Below are positions 13,924-22,358 of a DNA stretch of 59,954 bases, piece after piece (within the stretch, counting starts at the first letter, position 1; each line of letters starts with the position of its first letter). The stretch lies in assembly GCA_947459825.1 (NCBI GenBank), contig CANHFH010000004.1:1-59954 (forward strand), given 5' to 3'. The notes beneath the pieces are model-generated. The model was not told where the DNA came from. It was given only the letters and a program-made list of their open reading frames with translations, and searched no databases. This DNA comes from Pseudomonadota bacterium. Lineage in GTDB: Bacteria > Pseudomonadota > Gammaproteobacteria > Steroidobacterales > Steroidobacteraceae. The position numbers and the translations under genes are program-made.

Positions 13924-14600
13924 TGGAGCCGCTGCGCGAACTCAACGCCGTGGCAGCGCCGCTGCTGCGCGACAATGTCGACACCGATGCGATCATCCCC
14001 TCGCGCGAGATGAAGACCGTCTCCAAGACGGGGCTCGCTGACGGGCTCTTCGCCGGCTGGCGCTACACCGCCATCGGTGGTCGTGAGCCGGATCCGTCGT
14101 TCGTGCTGAACCGACCGGCGTATGCCGGCGCGCGCATCCTCTTGGGCGGCGTGAACTTCGGCTGCGGATCGAGCCGCGAGCACGCGGTGTGGGCGCTGCA
14201 CGAATACGGCATCCGCGCCGTGATCGCGCCGTCGTTCGCGCCGATCTTCGCGGCCAACTGCATCCGCAACGGCATCGCGCCGGTGCGCTTGTCCGCCGAG
14301 GCGGTCGCCGCTCTGGCCGAGCATATCGCGGTCGACCCGCCTTCGCGGTCGATCACGGTGGATGTCGCGCGGGGCGAGGTGCGTGCAGGCGGGGGCGCCG
14401 CGGACGGACTGCTGCGCTTCCCGTTCGCGCTGGACGCCGAGTCGCGCGATATGTTGCTCGAAGGTCTCGACGCGATCGATCTCACGCTCAAGCATCGCGC
14501 CGAGATCGACGCGTTCCTGGGGCAGGACCGCGCCGCTCGACCCTGGATATATCTCGGCGCGGGAACCCCGGCCGTCAACACATCGGATAGGCACCCATGA
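13923..14600 (+). CDS. leuD: LeuD-like small (swivel) subunit of the hydro-lyase
   Basis: A 225-residue swivelling subunit that completes the LeuC active site. The hallmark NFGCGSSREHA lies at residues 78-88, and VIAPSFAPIFAANCIRNG and GLDAIDLTL follow as in LeuD. It is about 15-25 residues longer at the C-terminus than E. coli LeuD. The start ATG shares one base with the leuC stop (TGATG), and its own stop overlaps the next gene by ATGA. It therefore forms one heteromeric enzyme with the preceding gene, with the same doubt about substrate. Confidence 0.85.
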   Translation: MEPLRELNAVAAPLLRDNVDTDAIIPSREMKTVSKTGLADGLFAGWRYTAIGGREPDPSFVLNRPAYAGARILLGGVNFGCGSSREHAVWALHEYGIRAVIAPSFAPIFAANCIRNGIAPVRLSAEAVAALAEHIAVDPPSRSITVDVARGEVRAGGGAADGLLRFPFALDAESRDMLLEGLDAIDLTLKHRAEIDAFLGQDRAARPWIYLGAGTPAVNTSDRHP

Positions 14601-15526
14601 ACATCCTCATCAGCGAGGTCGGGCCGCGCGACGGCCTGCAGAGCATCGCGCCGGTGATGCCGCTCGAAGCCAAGAAGGCCTGGATCGCCGCCGAGGCCGC
14701 GGCCGGTGTGACGGAGATCGAGGTCGGCAGCTTCGTGCCCGCGAAGCTCCTGCCGCAGCTCGCCGACACCGCCGAGGTGGTCCGCTACGCGCGCAGCATC
14801 CCGGGCCTCACCGTCGCGGCGCTGGTGCCGAACCTGCGCGGCGCCGAGGCGGCGGTGGAGGCGGGCGCCCACAAGATCACGCTGCCTCTGTCAGTGTCGG
14901 AGACCCACAGCCTGAAGAACGTCCGGCGCACCCACGCGCAGATGCTCGATGAGGCCCGCGCCATCGTCGCGCTGCTGCGCGCGCTGCCGCCCGAGCGCAG
15001 GCCGAAGTTCGAAGGCGGGCTCTCTACGGCCTTCGGGTGCACCATCGAAGGGACGGTACCGCCCGAGCGTGTGGTGGCGCTTGCCGAGGCCCTGATGCAG
15101 GCCGGATGCGACGAGGTCGGCCTCGCCGATACGAGCGGCTACGCGAACCCTTCGCAGGTGCGCGACCTCGTTCGGCGGGTGCACGCGGCGGTCGGTACCC
15201 ATGCGCTGTCAGGCCTGCATCTGCACAACACCCGCGGTCTCGGGCTCGCCAATGTCATCGCCGGTCTCGAGGTCGGCATCACCACCTTCGACAGCTCTTT
15301 GGGCGGGCTCGGCGGTTGCCCGTTCGCGCCCGGCGCCTCGGGCAACATCGTCACCGAGGACCTCGTGTTCATGCTCGAGGCGATGGGGCTGCGCACCGGC
15401 ATAGACCTGCCGAAGCTGCTCCAGGTCCGCGAGGTGCTGCGTGCGGCGCTGCCCGACGAGCCGCTGTACGGATTCACGCCCGATGCGGGGCTGCCGCTCG
15501 GGTTCACGCAGGAGGCCGGCGCATGA
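14597..15526 (+). CDS. hydroxymethylglutaryl-CoA lyase family protein (DRE-TIM lyase)
   Basis: A 309-residue TIM-barrel lyase. Visible family residues are EVGPRDGLQ with Arg11 and Asp12, and the catalytic-loop cysteine in GGLGGCPFAPGASGN (Cys241). The metal-binding strand reads LHLHNTRG (His208, His210), where mitochondrial HMG-CoA lyase has HCHDTYG, so this is a bacterial paralogue. Known reactions of the family are cleavage of HMG-CoA to acetyl-CoA and acetoacetate; relatives may cleave other 3-hydroxyacyl-CoAs. Lying between leuD and a CoA-transferase with ATGA overlaps on both sides, it probably cleaves the CoA ester formed in this operon. Confidence 0.85.
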   Translation: MNILISEVGPRDGLQSIAPVMPLEAKKAWIAAEAAAGVTEIEVGSFVPAKLLPQLADTAEVVRYARSIPGLTVAALVPNLRGAEAAVEAGAHKITLPLSVSETHSLKNVRRTHAQMLDEARAIVALLRALPPERRPKFEGGLSTAFGCTIEGTVPPERVVALAEALMQAGCDEVGLADTSGYANPSQVRDLVRRVHAAVGTHALSGLHLHNTRGLGLANVIAGLEVGITTFDSSLGGLGGCPFAPGASGNIVTEDLVFMLEAMGLRTGIDLPKLLQVREVLRAALPDEPLYGFTPDAGLPLGFTQEAGA

Positions 15527-16734
15527 GCGCTGTCGACCTTCCGTCCGCCGCTGTCGGCGTCGCTCCGCTGCCGCTCACCGGCCTCCGCGTGGTCGAGTTC
15601 ACGCACATGGTGATGGGCCCTGCGGTCGGCGCCATCCTTGCCGAGCTCGGCGCGGAGGTCATCCGTATCGAGCCGCTGGGCGGGGATTCGACGCGCACCC
15701 TGCCCGGGTCCGGCGCTGGCTACTTCCCCATGTACAACCGCAACAAGAAGAGCCTCTGCCTCGACCTCAAGTCGCCCGCGGGGCTCGCGATCGCGCAGCG
15801 GCTCTGCGGATCGGCGGATGTGGTGGTCGAGAACTTCCGCGCCGGTACGATGGACAAGCTGGGCCTCGGCTACGAGACGCTTTCGGTGGGCAACCCGCGT
15901 CTGATCTACTGCTCCGAGAAGGGGTTTTTGAGCGGGCCCTACGAGAACCGTACCGCGCTCGATGAGGTCACCCAGATGATGGGCGGACTCGCGTACATGA
16001 CGGGTCCGCCGGGTCGGCCGCTGCGTGCGGGCACCTCGGTCATCGATGTCACGGGCGGCATGTTCGGCGTCATCGCCATCCTCGCCGCCCTCGAGCAGCG
16101 GCACGCCACCGGGCGCGGCCAGAAGGTCAGCAGCGCGCTTTTCGAGACCACGGTGTATCTCGTCGGTCAGCACATGGCGCAGATGGCGGTCACCGGGCAG
16201 CCCGCCAAGCCCATGCCCGTGCGCATCTCGGCCTGGGCGATCTACGATGTGTTCGAGACCGCCGACGCTGAGCAGGTGTTCGTCGGCATCGTGTCGGATG
16301 GCCTGTGGCAGAAGTTCTGCGACGCCTTCGGTTGGGCCGCCGAGGGCGCCGACCCCGCGTACAAGACCAACGCACAGCGTGTCGCGCAGCGCGAGGCCTT
16401 GCTGCCGCGCGTGCGTGAGCTCTTCAAGTCCTACCGTCGGGCGGAACTGGTCGCCATCCTCGAGCGTACCGGCCTGCCGTTCGCGCCCATCGGCAAGCCC
16501 GAGGAGATGTTCGACGACCCGCATCTCGCGGCCAACGGCAGTCTGGGGCCCACGACCCTGCCGGACGGGCGGGCGACCCGTCTGCCCATCCTCCCCATCG
16601 AGATGGACGGGCGCCGACCGACGCAGGGCGGAACGCTCGCGCGCGTCGGCGAGCATTGTGATGAAATATTGACCGGACTCGGGTTCGCTCCCGGGGACAT
16701 CGCCGCCTTGCGAGCGCGCAAGGTCGTCGGCTGA
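15523..16734 (+). CDS. family III (CaiB/BaiF) CoA-transferase
   Basis: A 403-residue member of the formyl-CoA-transferase/CaiB fold, which moves CoA between carboxylic acids through an aspartyl-CoA thioester. Family landmarks are LRVVEFTHMVMGPAVGAILAELGAEVIRIE, YNRNKKSLCLDLKS and the candidate nucleophile Asp175 in RAGTSVIDVTGG. The start ATG at 15523 overlaps the lyase stop; the longer upstream frame is antiparallel noise. The relatives that come to mind are glutarate/HMG CoA-transferases (human SUGCT type) and itaconate or citramalate CoA-transferases. It would activate the dicarboxylate consumed by its neighbours. Confidence 0.88.
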   Translation: MSAVDLPSAAVGVAPLPLTGLRVVEFTHMVMGPAVGAILAELGAEVIRIEPLGGDSTRTLPGSGAGYFPMYNRNKKSLCLDLKSPAGLAIAQRLCGSADVVVENFRAGTMDKLGLGYETLSVGNPRLIYCSEKGFLSGPYENRTALDEVTQMMGGLAYMTGPPGRPLRAGTSVIDVTGGMFGVIAILAALEQRHATGRGQKVSSALFETTVYLVGQHMAQMAVTGQPAKPMPVRISAWAIYDVFETADAEQVFVGIVSDGLWQKFCDAFGWAAEGADPAYKTNAQRVAQREALLPRVRELFKSYRRAELVAILERTGLPFAPIGKPEEMFDDPHLAANGSLGPTTLPDGRATRLPILPIEMDGRRPTQGGTLARVGEHCDEILTGLGFAPGDIAALRARKVVG

Positions 16735-16760
16735 CACCAGACCTCATCGGAGCACATCGC

Positions 16761-17924
16761 TTGGCACATCTTCCGCACGACATCGCCGGCATCGAGGACG
16801 AGTTGCAGGACGACGAGCGCATGGTGCGCGACTCGGTCGCGAAGTTCGTCGACGCCGAAGTCCTGCCCGGCATAGGCAGGGCGTTCGAGGAACACCGCTT
16901 CCAGCGCGAGCTCATCGCGCCGATGGCGCGGCTCGGGCTCTTCGGCTCCTCGCTCGAGGGCTACGGCTGCGCCGGGCTGAACGCCGTCTCGTACGGGCTC
17001 ATCTGCCAGGAGCTCGAGCGCGGCGACTCCGCGCTGCGCAGTTTCGTGTCCGTACAGTCCTCGCTCTGCATGTACCCGATCTTCACCTACGGCAGCGAGG
17101 AGCAGCGGCAGCGTTTCCTGCCGGGCATGGCCCGCGGCGAGATCATCGGCTGCTTCGGTCTCACCGAGTCGCACGGCGGCTCCGATCCGCTCAACATGAA
17201 CACCACGGCGCGCCGGCGCGGCGACGACTGGGTGCTCAACGGCTCGAAGATGTGGATCACCAACGCACCGCTCGCCGATGTGGCGGTGGTCTGGGCGCTC
17301 ACCGACGAGGGCGTGCGCGGCTTCCTCGTGGAGCGCGGCATGAAGGGTTTCGAGTCGCGTGAGATCGAGCGCAAGTTCTCGTTGCGCGCCTCCGCGACGG
17401 GCGCGCTGTTCTTCGATGATGTGGTGTTGCCGGCCTCCAGCATGTTGCCGGGCAGCAGCGTCGGCCTCAAGGCGCCGCTCTCCTGCCTGACGCAGGCGCG
17501 GTTCGGCATCGCCTGGGGCGTGCTCGGTGCAGCCCGCGCTTGTCTCGACGAGGCGCTCGCCTACACGAAAGACCGCGTGCTCTTCGGGCGACCGCTCGCC
17601 GCGACGCAGGCGGTGCAGATCCGGCTCGCCGAGATGTCGCGCCGGATCTCCATGGGGCAGGTGTTGGCGCTGCATCTCGGGCGGCGCAAGGACCGCGGCA
17701 TCCTCTCGCCGGTGCAGGTGTCGCTGGCCAAGTGGAACAACTGCCGTGCGGCGATCGATGTCGCGCGTGAGGCGCGCGACCTCCTGGGCGGCGCCGGCAT
17801 CACCGCCGAGCATGTGCCCATCCGTCATGCCCTCAACCTCGAGAGCGTGATCACCTACGAGGGCACCGAGACCATCCACCAGCTCTCGCTCGGGCGCGAG
17901 CTCACGGGACTCAACGCGTTTTGA
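16761..17924 (+). CDS. gcdH: acyl-CoA dehydrogenase, glutaryl-CoA dehydrogenase type
   Basis: A 387-residue FAD flavoprotein resembling glutaryl-CoA dehydrogenase along its length. Residues equivalent to the human substrate-binding and catalytic set are kept: Arg93 and Ser97 in LRSFVSVQSS, and Tyr366-Glu367 in ITYEGTETIHQ, where Glu is the base. GCFGLTESHGGSDP and KFSLRASATG are also typical. The likely reaction is oxidative decarboxylation of glutaryl-CoA to crotonyl-CoA, with electrons to ETF. The start is TTG 16761 with GGAG at 16750-16753. It follows the CoA-transferase by 26 bases, as gcdG/gcdH-type pairs do in pseudomonads. Confidence 0.87.
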   Translation: MAHLPHDIAGIEDELQDDERMVRDSVAKFVDAEVLPGIGRAFEEHRFQRELIAPMARLGLFGSSLEGYGCAGLNAVSYGLICQELERGDSALRSFVSVQSSLCMYPIFTYGSEEQRQRFLPGMARGEIIGCFGLTESHGGSDPLNMNTTARRRGDDWVLNGSKMWITNAPLADVAVVWALTDEGVRGFLVERGMKGFESREIERKFSLRASATGALFFDDVVLPASSMLPGSSVGLKAPLSCLTQARFGIAWGVLGAARACLDEALAYTKDRVLFGRPLAATQAVQIRLAEMSRRISMGQVLALHLGRRKDRGILSPVQVSLAKWNNCRAAIDVAREARDLLGGAGITAEHVPIRHALNLESVITYEGTETIHQLSLGRELTGLNAF

Positions 17925-19123
17925 AGCTGCTGCGCGCCGCCGCCTTGTCGCTGGTCCCGGTCGCGACCGAGGGCTTGTTGGCTGCGGAGGACGTCGTCGC
18001 GGACGCGGATCGCATGTCTTGGGACATCGAGGCTTACTACGCCGGCGATCTGTGGCAGAACCTCGACGGCGGCATCGAGCGTGGCGGGGCCTATCTCGAC
18101 AGCCTCGATGTCATCGTCGCTTGGGACGGTGAGCGGGCGGTGGGCGTCAAGGGCCTCTCGGCGCATGCGCTCGTGTTGTGGAACAACGGCGGCTCCATCA
18201 ACTCGAAGGTGGGCGACAGCTTCGGCGTCAGCAACATCGAGACCGTCGAGGCGCTGCGGCTCTTCGAGGCCTGGGTGCAGTACGCGCCGCAGCATCCGGA
18301 GCGCAGCCTGCGTCTCGGCTTGTACGACCTGAACATCGAGTTCGACGCGACCGACACGGGCGGCGTGTTCCTCAACTCCACCTTCGGCATGGGCATCGAC
18401 TTCGCGCAGTCCGGCGAAGCGGGGCCGTCGGCCTTCCCGCTGACCTCGCTCGCGGTGCGCGGCCAGTGGCGTTTCGATGAGCGCTGGCGCGTGCAGGGCG
18501 TCCTCGCTGACGGCGTGCCGGGCGATCCCGAGCGTCCCGAGCTGACCTCGGTGAAGCTCTCCTCCGACGATGGACTGCTCGGCGTGGTCGAGATCGAGCA
18601 CAACGAGGGCGGGCGTAGGTGGGTGCTCGGCCACTGGCGTTACAGCGCGAGCTTCGATGAACTCGCGGCCACGCTGCCGGACGGGTCGCCGCGCCGCAGC
18701 CGCGGCAACGCCGGCACCTATGCCTTCGTCGAGACGCCGGTAACGGGACCGCTCGCCGTGGGCCGCGAGGCGTCGGCGGTGCTGCGCGTCGGACGCGCCG
18801 ATCCGCGGTTCAACAGTTTCCGCGACTCGCTGCAGCTGGCGCTCGCCTGGCAGGGCGGGCTGCTCGGGCGCGAGGGTGAGGTCTTCGGCGTCGCCGTCGC
18901 CCATGCACGGCACGGCGAGGAGGCGAGGGTCGCGGGATCTGCCGCGGGCGAGCCGTTGCGGCGCGACGAGACGGTCTTCGAGCTCACCTGGAAGTTCCCC
19001 GTGGCGTCGCGGCTCACGCTGCAACCCGACCTGCAGTACATCGTGCATCCGGGCAGCGTGCCGGGACGACGCGATGCCTTGTTGGCCGGCGTGCGTTTCG
19101 ATTGGCGTCTCGACGCGCCCTGA
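17921..19123 (+). CDS. outer-membrane porin, OprB-like (carbohydrate-selective porin family)
   Basis: A 400-residue protein with a short hydrophobic N-terminal segment (MKLLRAAALSLVPVATEGLLAAE) that may be a signal peptide, then alternating beta-rich sequence ending in aromatic-rich strands (VRFDWRLDAP). LRLGLYDLNIEFDATDTGGVFLNSTFG resembles the OprB central region. The start is TTG 17921, overlapping the dehydrogenase stop by four bases. Family members form 16-stranded outer-membrane channels for sugars or acids. Translational coupling to a CoA/dicarboxylate operon suggests it admits that substrate. Family assignment is good; the substrate is inferred. Confidence 0.75.
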   Translation: MKLLRAAALSLVPVATEGLLAAEDVVADADRMSWDIEAYYAGDLWQNLDGGIERGGAYLDSLDVIVAWDGERAVGVKGLSAHALVLWNNGGSINSKVGDSFGVSNIETVEALRLFEAWVQYAPQHPERSLRLGLYDLNIEFDATDTGGVFLNSTFGMGIDFAQSGEAGPSAFPLTSLAVRGQWRFDERWRVQGVLADGVPGDPERPELTSVKLSSDDGLLGVVEIEHNEGGRRWVLGHWRYSASFDELAATLPDGSPRRSRGNAGTYAFVETPVTGPLAVGREASAVLRVGRADPRFNSFRDSLQLALAWQGGLLGREGEVFGVAVAHARHGEEARVAGSAAGEPLRRDETVFELTWKFPVASRLTLQPDLQYIVHPGSVPGRRDALLAGVRFDWRLDAP

Positions 19124-19139
19124 CGACCGGACCCACACC

Positions 19140-20414
19140 TTGGGCAACGGCTCTCCACTCTTCGGATCTGCACTCCTCGGTTCGCCGGCTGCGGGCATCG
19201 CTGTCGCGCTCGGCATCGGGCTGCTGATCGGTCTCGAGCGCGAACGGCGCAAGCGCGATTCCGCGGTGGGCATGGCCGGCGGTCTGCGCACCCACGCGGT
19301 CGTGGCCTTGGCGGGCGCGCTCGCGATGCAGTTCCCGGGCCTGCTGCTCGTCGCCGCGGGTGCGATGTTCGTCGGGGCGCTGGTCGTGGTCGCCTATTGG
19401 CGCAGTCGCAGCGTCGATCCGGGCATCACCAGCGAGGTGACGCTCTTCACCACCTACCTGCTCGGCGCCTATGCGACGGTGCAACCGATGTTGGCCGCGG
19501 CCATCGGCGTGGTGGTGGCGCTGACGCTGCTGCTGCGCGAGGCGTTGCACCGTTTCGTGAGCCGCACGCTCACGGAGCGCGAGGTGCTCGACATGATGCT
19601 GCTCGCGGCGGCGGCGCTGGTGCTGCTGCCCTTGCTGCCGGACCGCGCGGTCGATGCACTGGGCGTCGTCAACCCGCGGCGGGTCGGGCAACTGACGTTG
19701 CTGGTGCTCGCGATCAACGGTCTCGGGCATATCGCCCTGCGTTGGCTCGGTCCCGGTCGGGGCCTGCCGCTCGCGGGGTTCTTCGGTGGATTCGTCTCAA
19801 GCGCTGCGACCATCGGGGCGATGGGGCTCAAGGTACGCGCGATGCCCACCCACACGCGGCTCATCGCGGTCGCTGCGCTTTGCTCATCGATCGCGACGGC
19901 GTTGCAGGTGTTGATGGTGCTCGCTGTCGTCCATCGGCCCTTGATGGTGGGTTGGACTCTTCCGGCGCTGCTGATGACCGCCGTCGCGGTCGCGTCCGCG
20001 TGGTTATTGTGGCGCGAAGGCTCGGAGGTCACGGCGGGTGACGGGGTGGCGGACGAGAGCCGGGCGTTCCAGCCCTTGCATGCGCTGGCGTTCAGCGCCA
20101 CGGTGACGGCGCTGACCTGGGTGGCGGCCTGGCTGGTGCAGCGCTTCGGCGAAGCGGGTGCGCTGTTCGGCATCGGGCTCGGCGGCCTCGCCGATGCCCA
20201 TTCGGCCGCGGCGTCGGCGGGGGCGCTCGCGGCGGAAGGGGTGCTGGCGCTGCCCGCGGCCTCGCTCGCGATACTGCTCGCGCTCGTCGCCAACACCGCG
20301 ACCAAGCTCGTCGTCGCGGCGACCACCGGCGGCCTGCGCTATGCGACGCTGCTCGCCGGACCGCACCTCGCGATGTTGGCCGCCGCAGGCATCGCGCTGG
20401 CGGTGGCTCGCTGA
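19140..20414 (+). CDS. MgtC/SapB-like membrane protein with a C-terminal DUF4010 domain
   Basis: A 424-residue integral membrane protein with about ten to twelve hydrophobic segments. The N-terminal 140 residues are MgtC-like (GIGLLIGLERERRK and MAGGLRTHAVVALAGAL); the remainder matches DUF4010, with GFFGGFVSSAATIGAMGLK in the middle. Its molecular function is unclear; MgtC homologues modulate ion homeostasis. The start is inferred as TTG 19140, 16 bases after the porin stop; the longer upstream frame is a porin shadow. Its stop directly abuts that of the convergent usp gene. Confidence 0.8.
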   Translation: MGNGSPLFGSALLGSPAAGIAVALGIGLLIGLERERRKRDSAVGMAGGLRTHAVVALAGALAMQFPGLLLVAAGAMFVGALVVVAYWRSRSVDPGITSEVTLFTTYLLGAYATVQPMLAAAIGVVVALTLLLREALHRFVSRTLTEREVLDMMLLAAAALVLLPLLPDRAVDALGVVNPRRVGQLTLLVLAINGLGHIALRWLGPGRGLPLAGFFGGFVSSAATIGAMGLKVRAMPTHTRLIAVAALCSSIATALQVLMVLAVVHRPLMVGWTLPALLMTAVAVASAWLLWREGSEVTAGDGVADESRAFQPLHALAFSATVTALTWVAAWLVQRFGEAGALFGIGLGGLADAHSAAASAGALAAEGVLALPAASLAILLALVANTATKLVVAATTGGLRYATLLAGPHLAMLAAAGIALAVAR

Positions 20415-21395
20415 CTACGCGCCCATCGCGGTCGGCAGCGCGATGAGCTGCGCTCCGCGGCTGCGCCGCTCGACCTTGGTCTCGAACTTGCCCGGTTTCA
20501 CGATCAACACATCGCAGGGCAGGGCATCGAGCACGGCCTCCGCGGTGTTGCCGATGAACAGGCGTTTCAGGCCGGACCGCGACAGCGCGCCCATCACCAC
20601 CAGATCGGCGCCGAGCGACTTGGCGAGCTGCGGGATGGCCTCTCGCGCCGAACCCTCGACCACCTTGAGCTGGTGCGACGGCAGCGGCAGACGCGCCGCC
20701 TCGGCGGCGAGCGCCTTGCGTGCACGGGAGATGGTGGCCGCGTTGGTGTCGAACACCACCGGCGCCGGTGCCAGCGCCGCGCCGACCATCACCGCCGGCG
20801 GTACGCAATGCACGATGCGCAACTTGCCCCGCAGGTCGGTGACGATGCGGGCGCTGGCCTGCAGCAAGGCGTGATCGAGCCGGCTGGGCTTTGCATGCGT
20901 GTGGAACGGGTCGACGGCCGTCATCACGACCGGGCGGTGCCACGGTCGGGCCTGTTTGACCAGCAACACCGGACAGGGCGCTTCGCGCAGTAGTTCCCAG
21001 TCCGTGTAGGCGAGCATCCAGCCGGCGACATGGCGCGAGGCGTGACGCTCGGCCACGATAAGGTCGGCACCGGTGCGCAGTGCATGGCGGACCAGGGCCT
21101 CGGCGGCTGGGTAGTCCCACTCTGCGCCCGTCGCTACCTCGATGCCGTGTTTGCGGAGGCGGCGCGCTACGGTCTCGAGGCGCTTGAGCGCAGCGTCGCG
21201 GCGTTGGACCTCATATTCGCGGAGGCTCTGGCGGCGCGCTTCGAGGGCGTCCACCAGCACGGTCTCCGACAGCGCATGGAAGAGTTCGAGGGTCGCGCCC
21301 GAGGCACGCGCCAGCTGCGCGGCCTTGCGAACGGCGGGCATGGTGCGGGCGGACGGGTCCTTGACGGCGACGAGGATGCGCTTGAGGGGCTTCAT
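20415..21395 (-). CDS. uspE: tandem universal stress protein (UspE type)
   Basis: A 326-residue cytoplasmic protein with two Usp domains. The first is about residues 3-148 (KRILVAVKDPSART to CPVLLVKQ) and the second about 155-305 (VMTAVDPFHTHAKPS to CDVLIVKPG). The nucleotide-loop-like MGALSRSGLKRLFIGNTAE lies in the second domain. E. coli UspE has the same tandem layout and is linked to oxidative stress and motility; the latter agrees with its position beside flgN. AGGAG precedes the start by about 10 bases. It is transcribed convergently with DUF4010, and the two stop codons are adjacent. Confidence 0.9.
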   Translation of the reverse strand: MKPLKRILVAVKDPSARTMPAVRKAAQLARASGATLELFHALSETVLVDALEARRQSLREYEVQRRDAALKRLETVARRLRKHGIEVATGAEWDYPAAEALVRHALRTGADLIVAERHASRHVAGWMLAYTDWELLREAPCPVLLVKQARPWHRPVVMTAVDPFHTHAKPSRLDHALLQASARIVTDLRGKLRIVHCVPPAVMVGAALAPAPVVFDTNAATISRARKALAAEAARLPLPSHQLKVVEGSAREAIPQLAKSLGADLVVMGALSRSGLKRLFIGNTAEAVLDALPCDVLIVKPGKFETKVERRSRGAQLIALPTAMGA

Positions 21396-21495
21396 GGTCG
21401 GCAGACTCCTGCAGGACGGATACCCACAGGCTAACGGCTGCGCCGACGCGGCGCATCGGTAAGACTACCTAGCCGCGTCAGCGCGGCCCGCGCGA

Positions 21496-22008
21496 TCAGG
21501 CTTCGGTGGCGAGCAGGCGACCCGCGGCGCCCCAGGCCTGCTGGCCCTGGCGTCCGTAGACCGGCGTTTCGGCCTTGCGTCCGGTGAGGATCTCGAGCAG
21601 GCCCGCGACACGGCGCATGCGCGAGGAGACGAGCGCCGCGTTGAAGTCGTTGATCTCGCGGCAGCGCCGTGCACGCTCGGCGCACTCGCCCCATCGCGCG
21701 GGCAGGCTGCGCTGCGGGTCGCACTCGCGCATCAGCCGCTCGAGCCCGGCGGCGTCGGCCTCGAAGCCGAGCATGCGGAGGACGCCGCGGCGCTCGTCCT
21801 GGATGCGCAGCAATCCGCCCATGCAGTCCTGACGGCGTGTGCAGGCGTCTTCCAAGGCCTCCGGGGAATCGTTCCGGACCAGCACCTCGCGTTCGCTCTC
21901 GAGCAGCCGCTCGAGCTCGACGAGCGCCACCACCTCCTCGGCGAGGAGGCGCTCGAGCGTGCGGCGGACCTCCTCGCGCGCGGCGGCGGTCGCGAGCGGC
22001 GCCGTCAT
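21496..22008 (-). CDS. flgN: flagellar export chaperone FlgN
   Basis: A 170-residue largely helical protein rich in Arg, Glu and Leu, as in FlgN, the chaperone of hook-filament junction proteins FlgK and FlgL. The C-terminal VYGRQGQQ segment resembles the FlgN/FliT tail. Position supports the call: it follows flgM with an ATGA overlap in an flgA-flgM-flgN order on the minus strand, and its clients flgK and flgL are in the window. The following 100 bases before usp contain a 7-bp GC-rich hairpin without a T-run. Confidence 0.88.
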   Translation of the reverse strand: MTAPLATAAAREEVRRTLERLLAEEVVALVELERLLESEREVLVRNDSPEALEDACTRRQDCMGGLLRIQDERRGVLRMLGFEADAAGLERLMRECDPQRSLPARWGECAERARRCREINDFNAALVSSRMRRVAGLLEILTGRKAETPVYGRQGQQAWGAAGRLLATEA

Positions 22009-22328
22009 TTCATCCGGCCCGAGGCGCGGGCGAGGGATTGCTCGAGTCGCAGCAGCTGGTCGGCGATCCGCTCCGGCTGGACCTGGAACAGTCCTCGCTC
22101 GATGGCGAGGCTGATCTCTGCGACCTTCTCTTGGTCGACTTCAGGGACGTTGGCGACCAACTTCTCGAGGCTCGCGAGGTGCCGCGCGGTCTCGGTGATC
22201 TGCACGCCGCTGCTTCCTGGACCCACGGGAGCCCCGTCCGCGCTGAAGGAATCCTTGCTGCGGGCGATGGGCGCCGTGGCCGCCGGGGCGGCGGGTCGGA
22301 CATCCAAACCATTGATTTTCGTAGACAT
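22005..22328 (-). CDS. flgM: anti-sigma-28 factor FlgM
   Basis: FlgM binds and inhibits FliA until the hook is complete and it is exported through the flagellum. The chosen start is ATG 22328 (MSTKINGLDV), preceded by AAGGTGG; a GTG at 22337 lies inside that ribosome-binding site and is rejected. The 107-residue product has a disordered Ala/Pro/Ser N-terminal half and a helical C-terminal half (ITETARHLASLEKLVA, VAEISLAIERGLF), which is the FliA-binding part. A sigma-28 promoter precedes it. Confidence 0.92.
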   Translation of the reverse strand: MSTKINGLDVRPAAPAATAPIARSKDSFSADGAPVGPGSSGVQITETARHLASLEKLVANVPEVDQEKVAEISLAIERGLFQVQPERIADQLLRLEQSLARASGRMK

Positions 22329-22358
22329 GGCAACCACCTTTGCGGGGTCTCTGCTGGG

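Noticed and set aside
21439-21455. TGCGCCG/CGGCGCA hairpin between flgN and usp as a terminator
   Set aside because: The stem is strong but there is no T-run in either direction, so it was not listed as a terminator.
22335-22337. GTG 22337 as the flgM start
   Set aside because: It lies within the AAGGTGG ribosome-binding site of the ATG at 22328, which gives the usual FlgM N-terminus.
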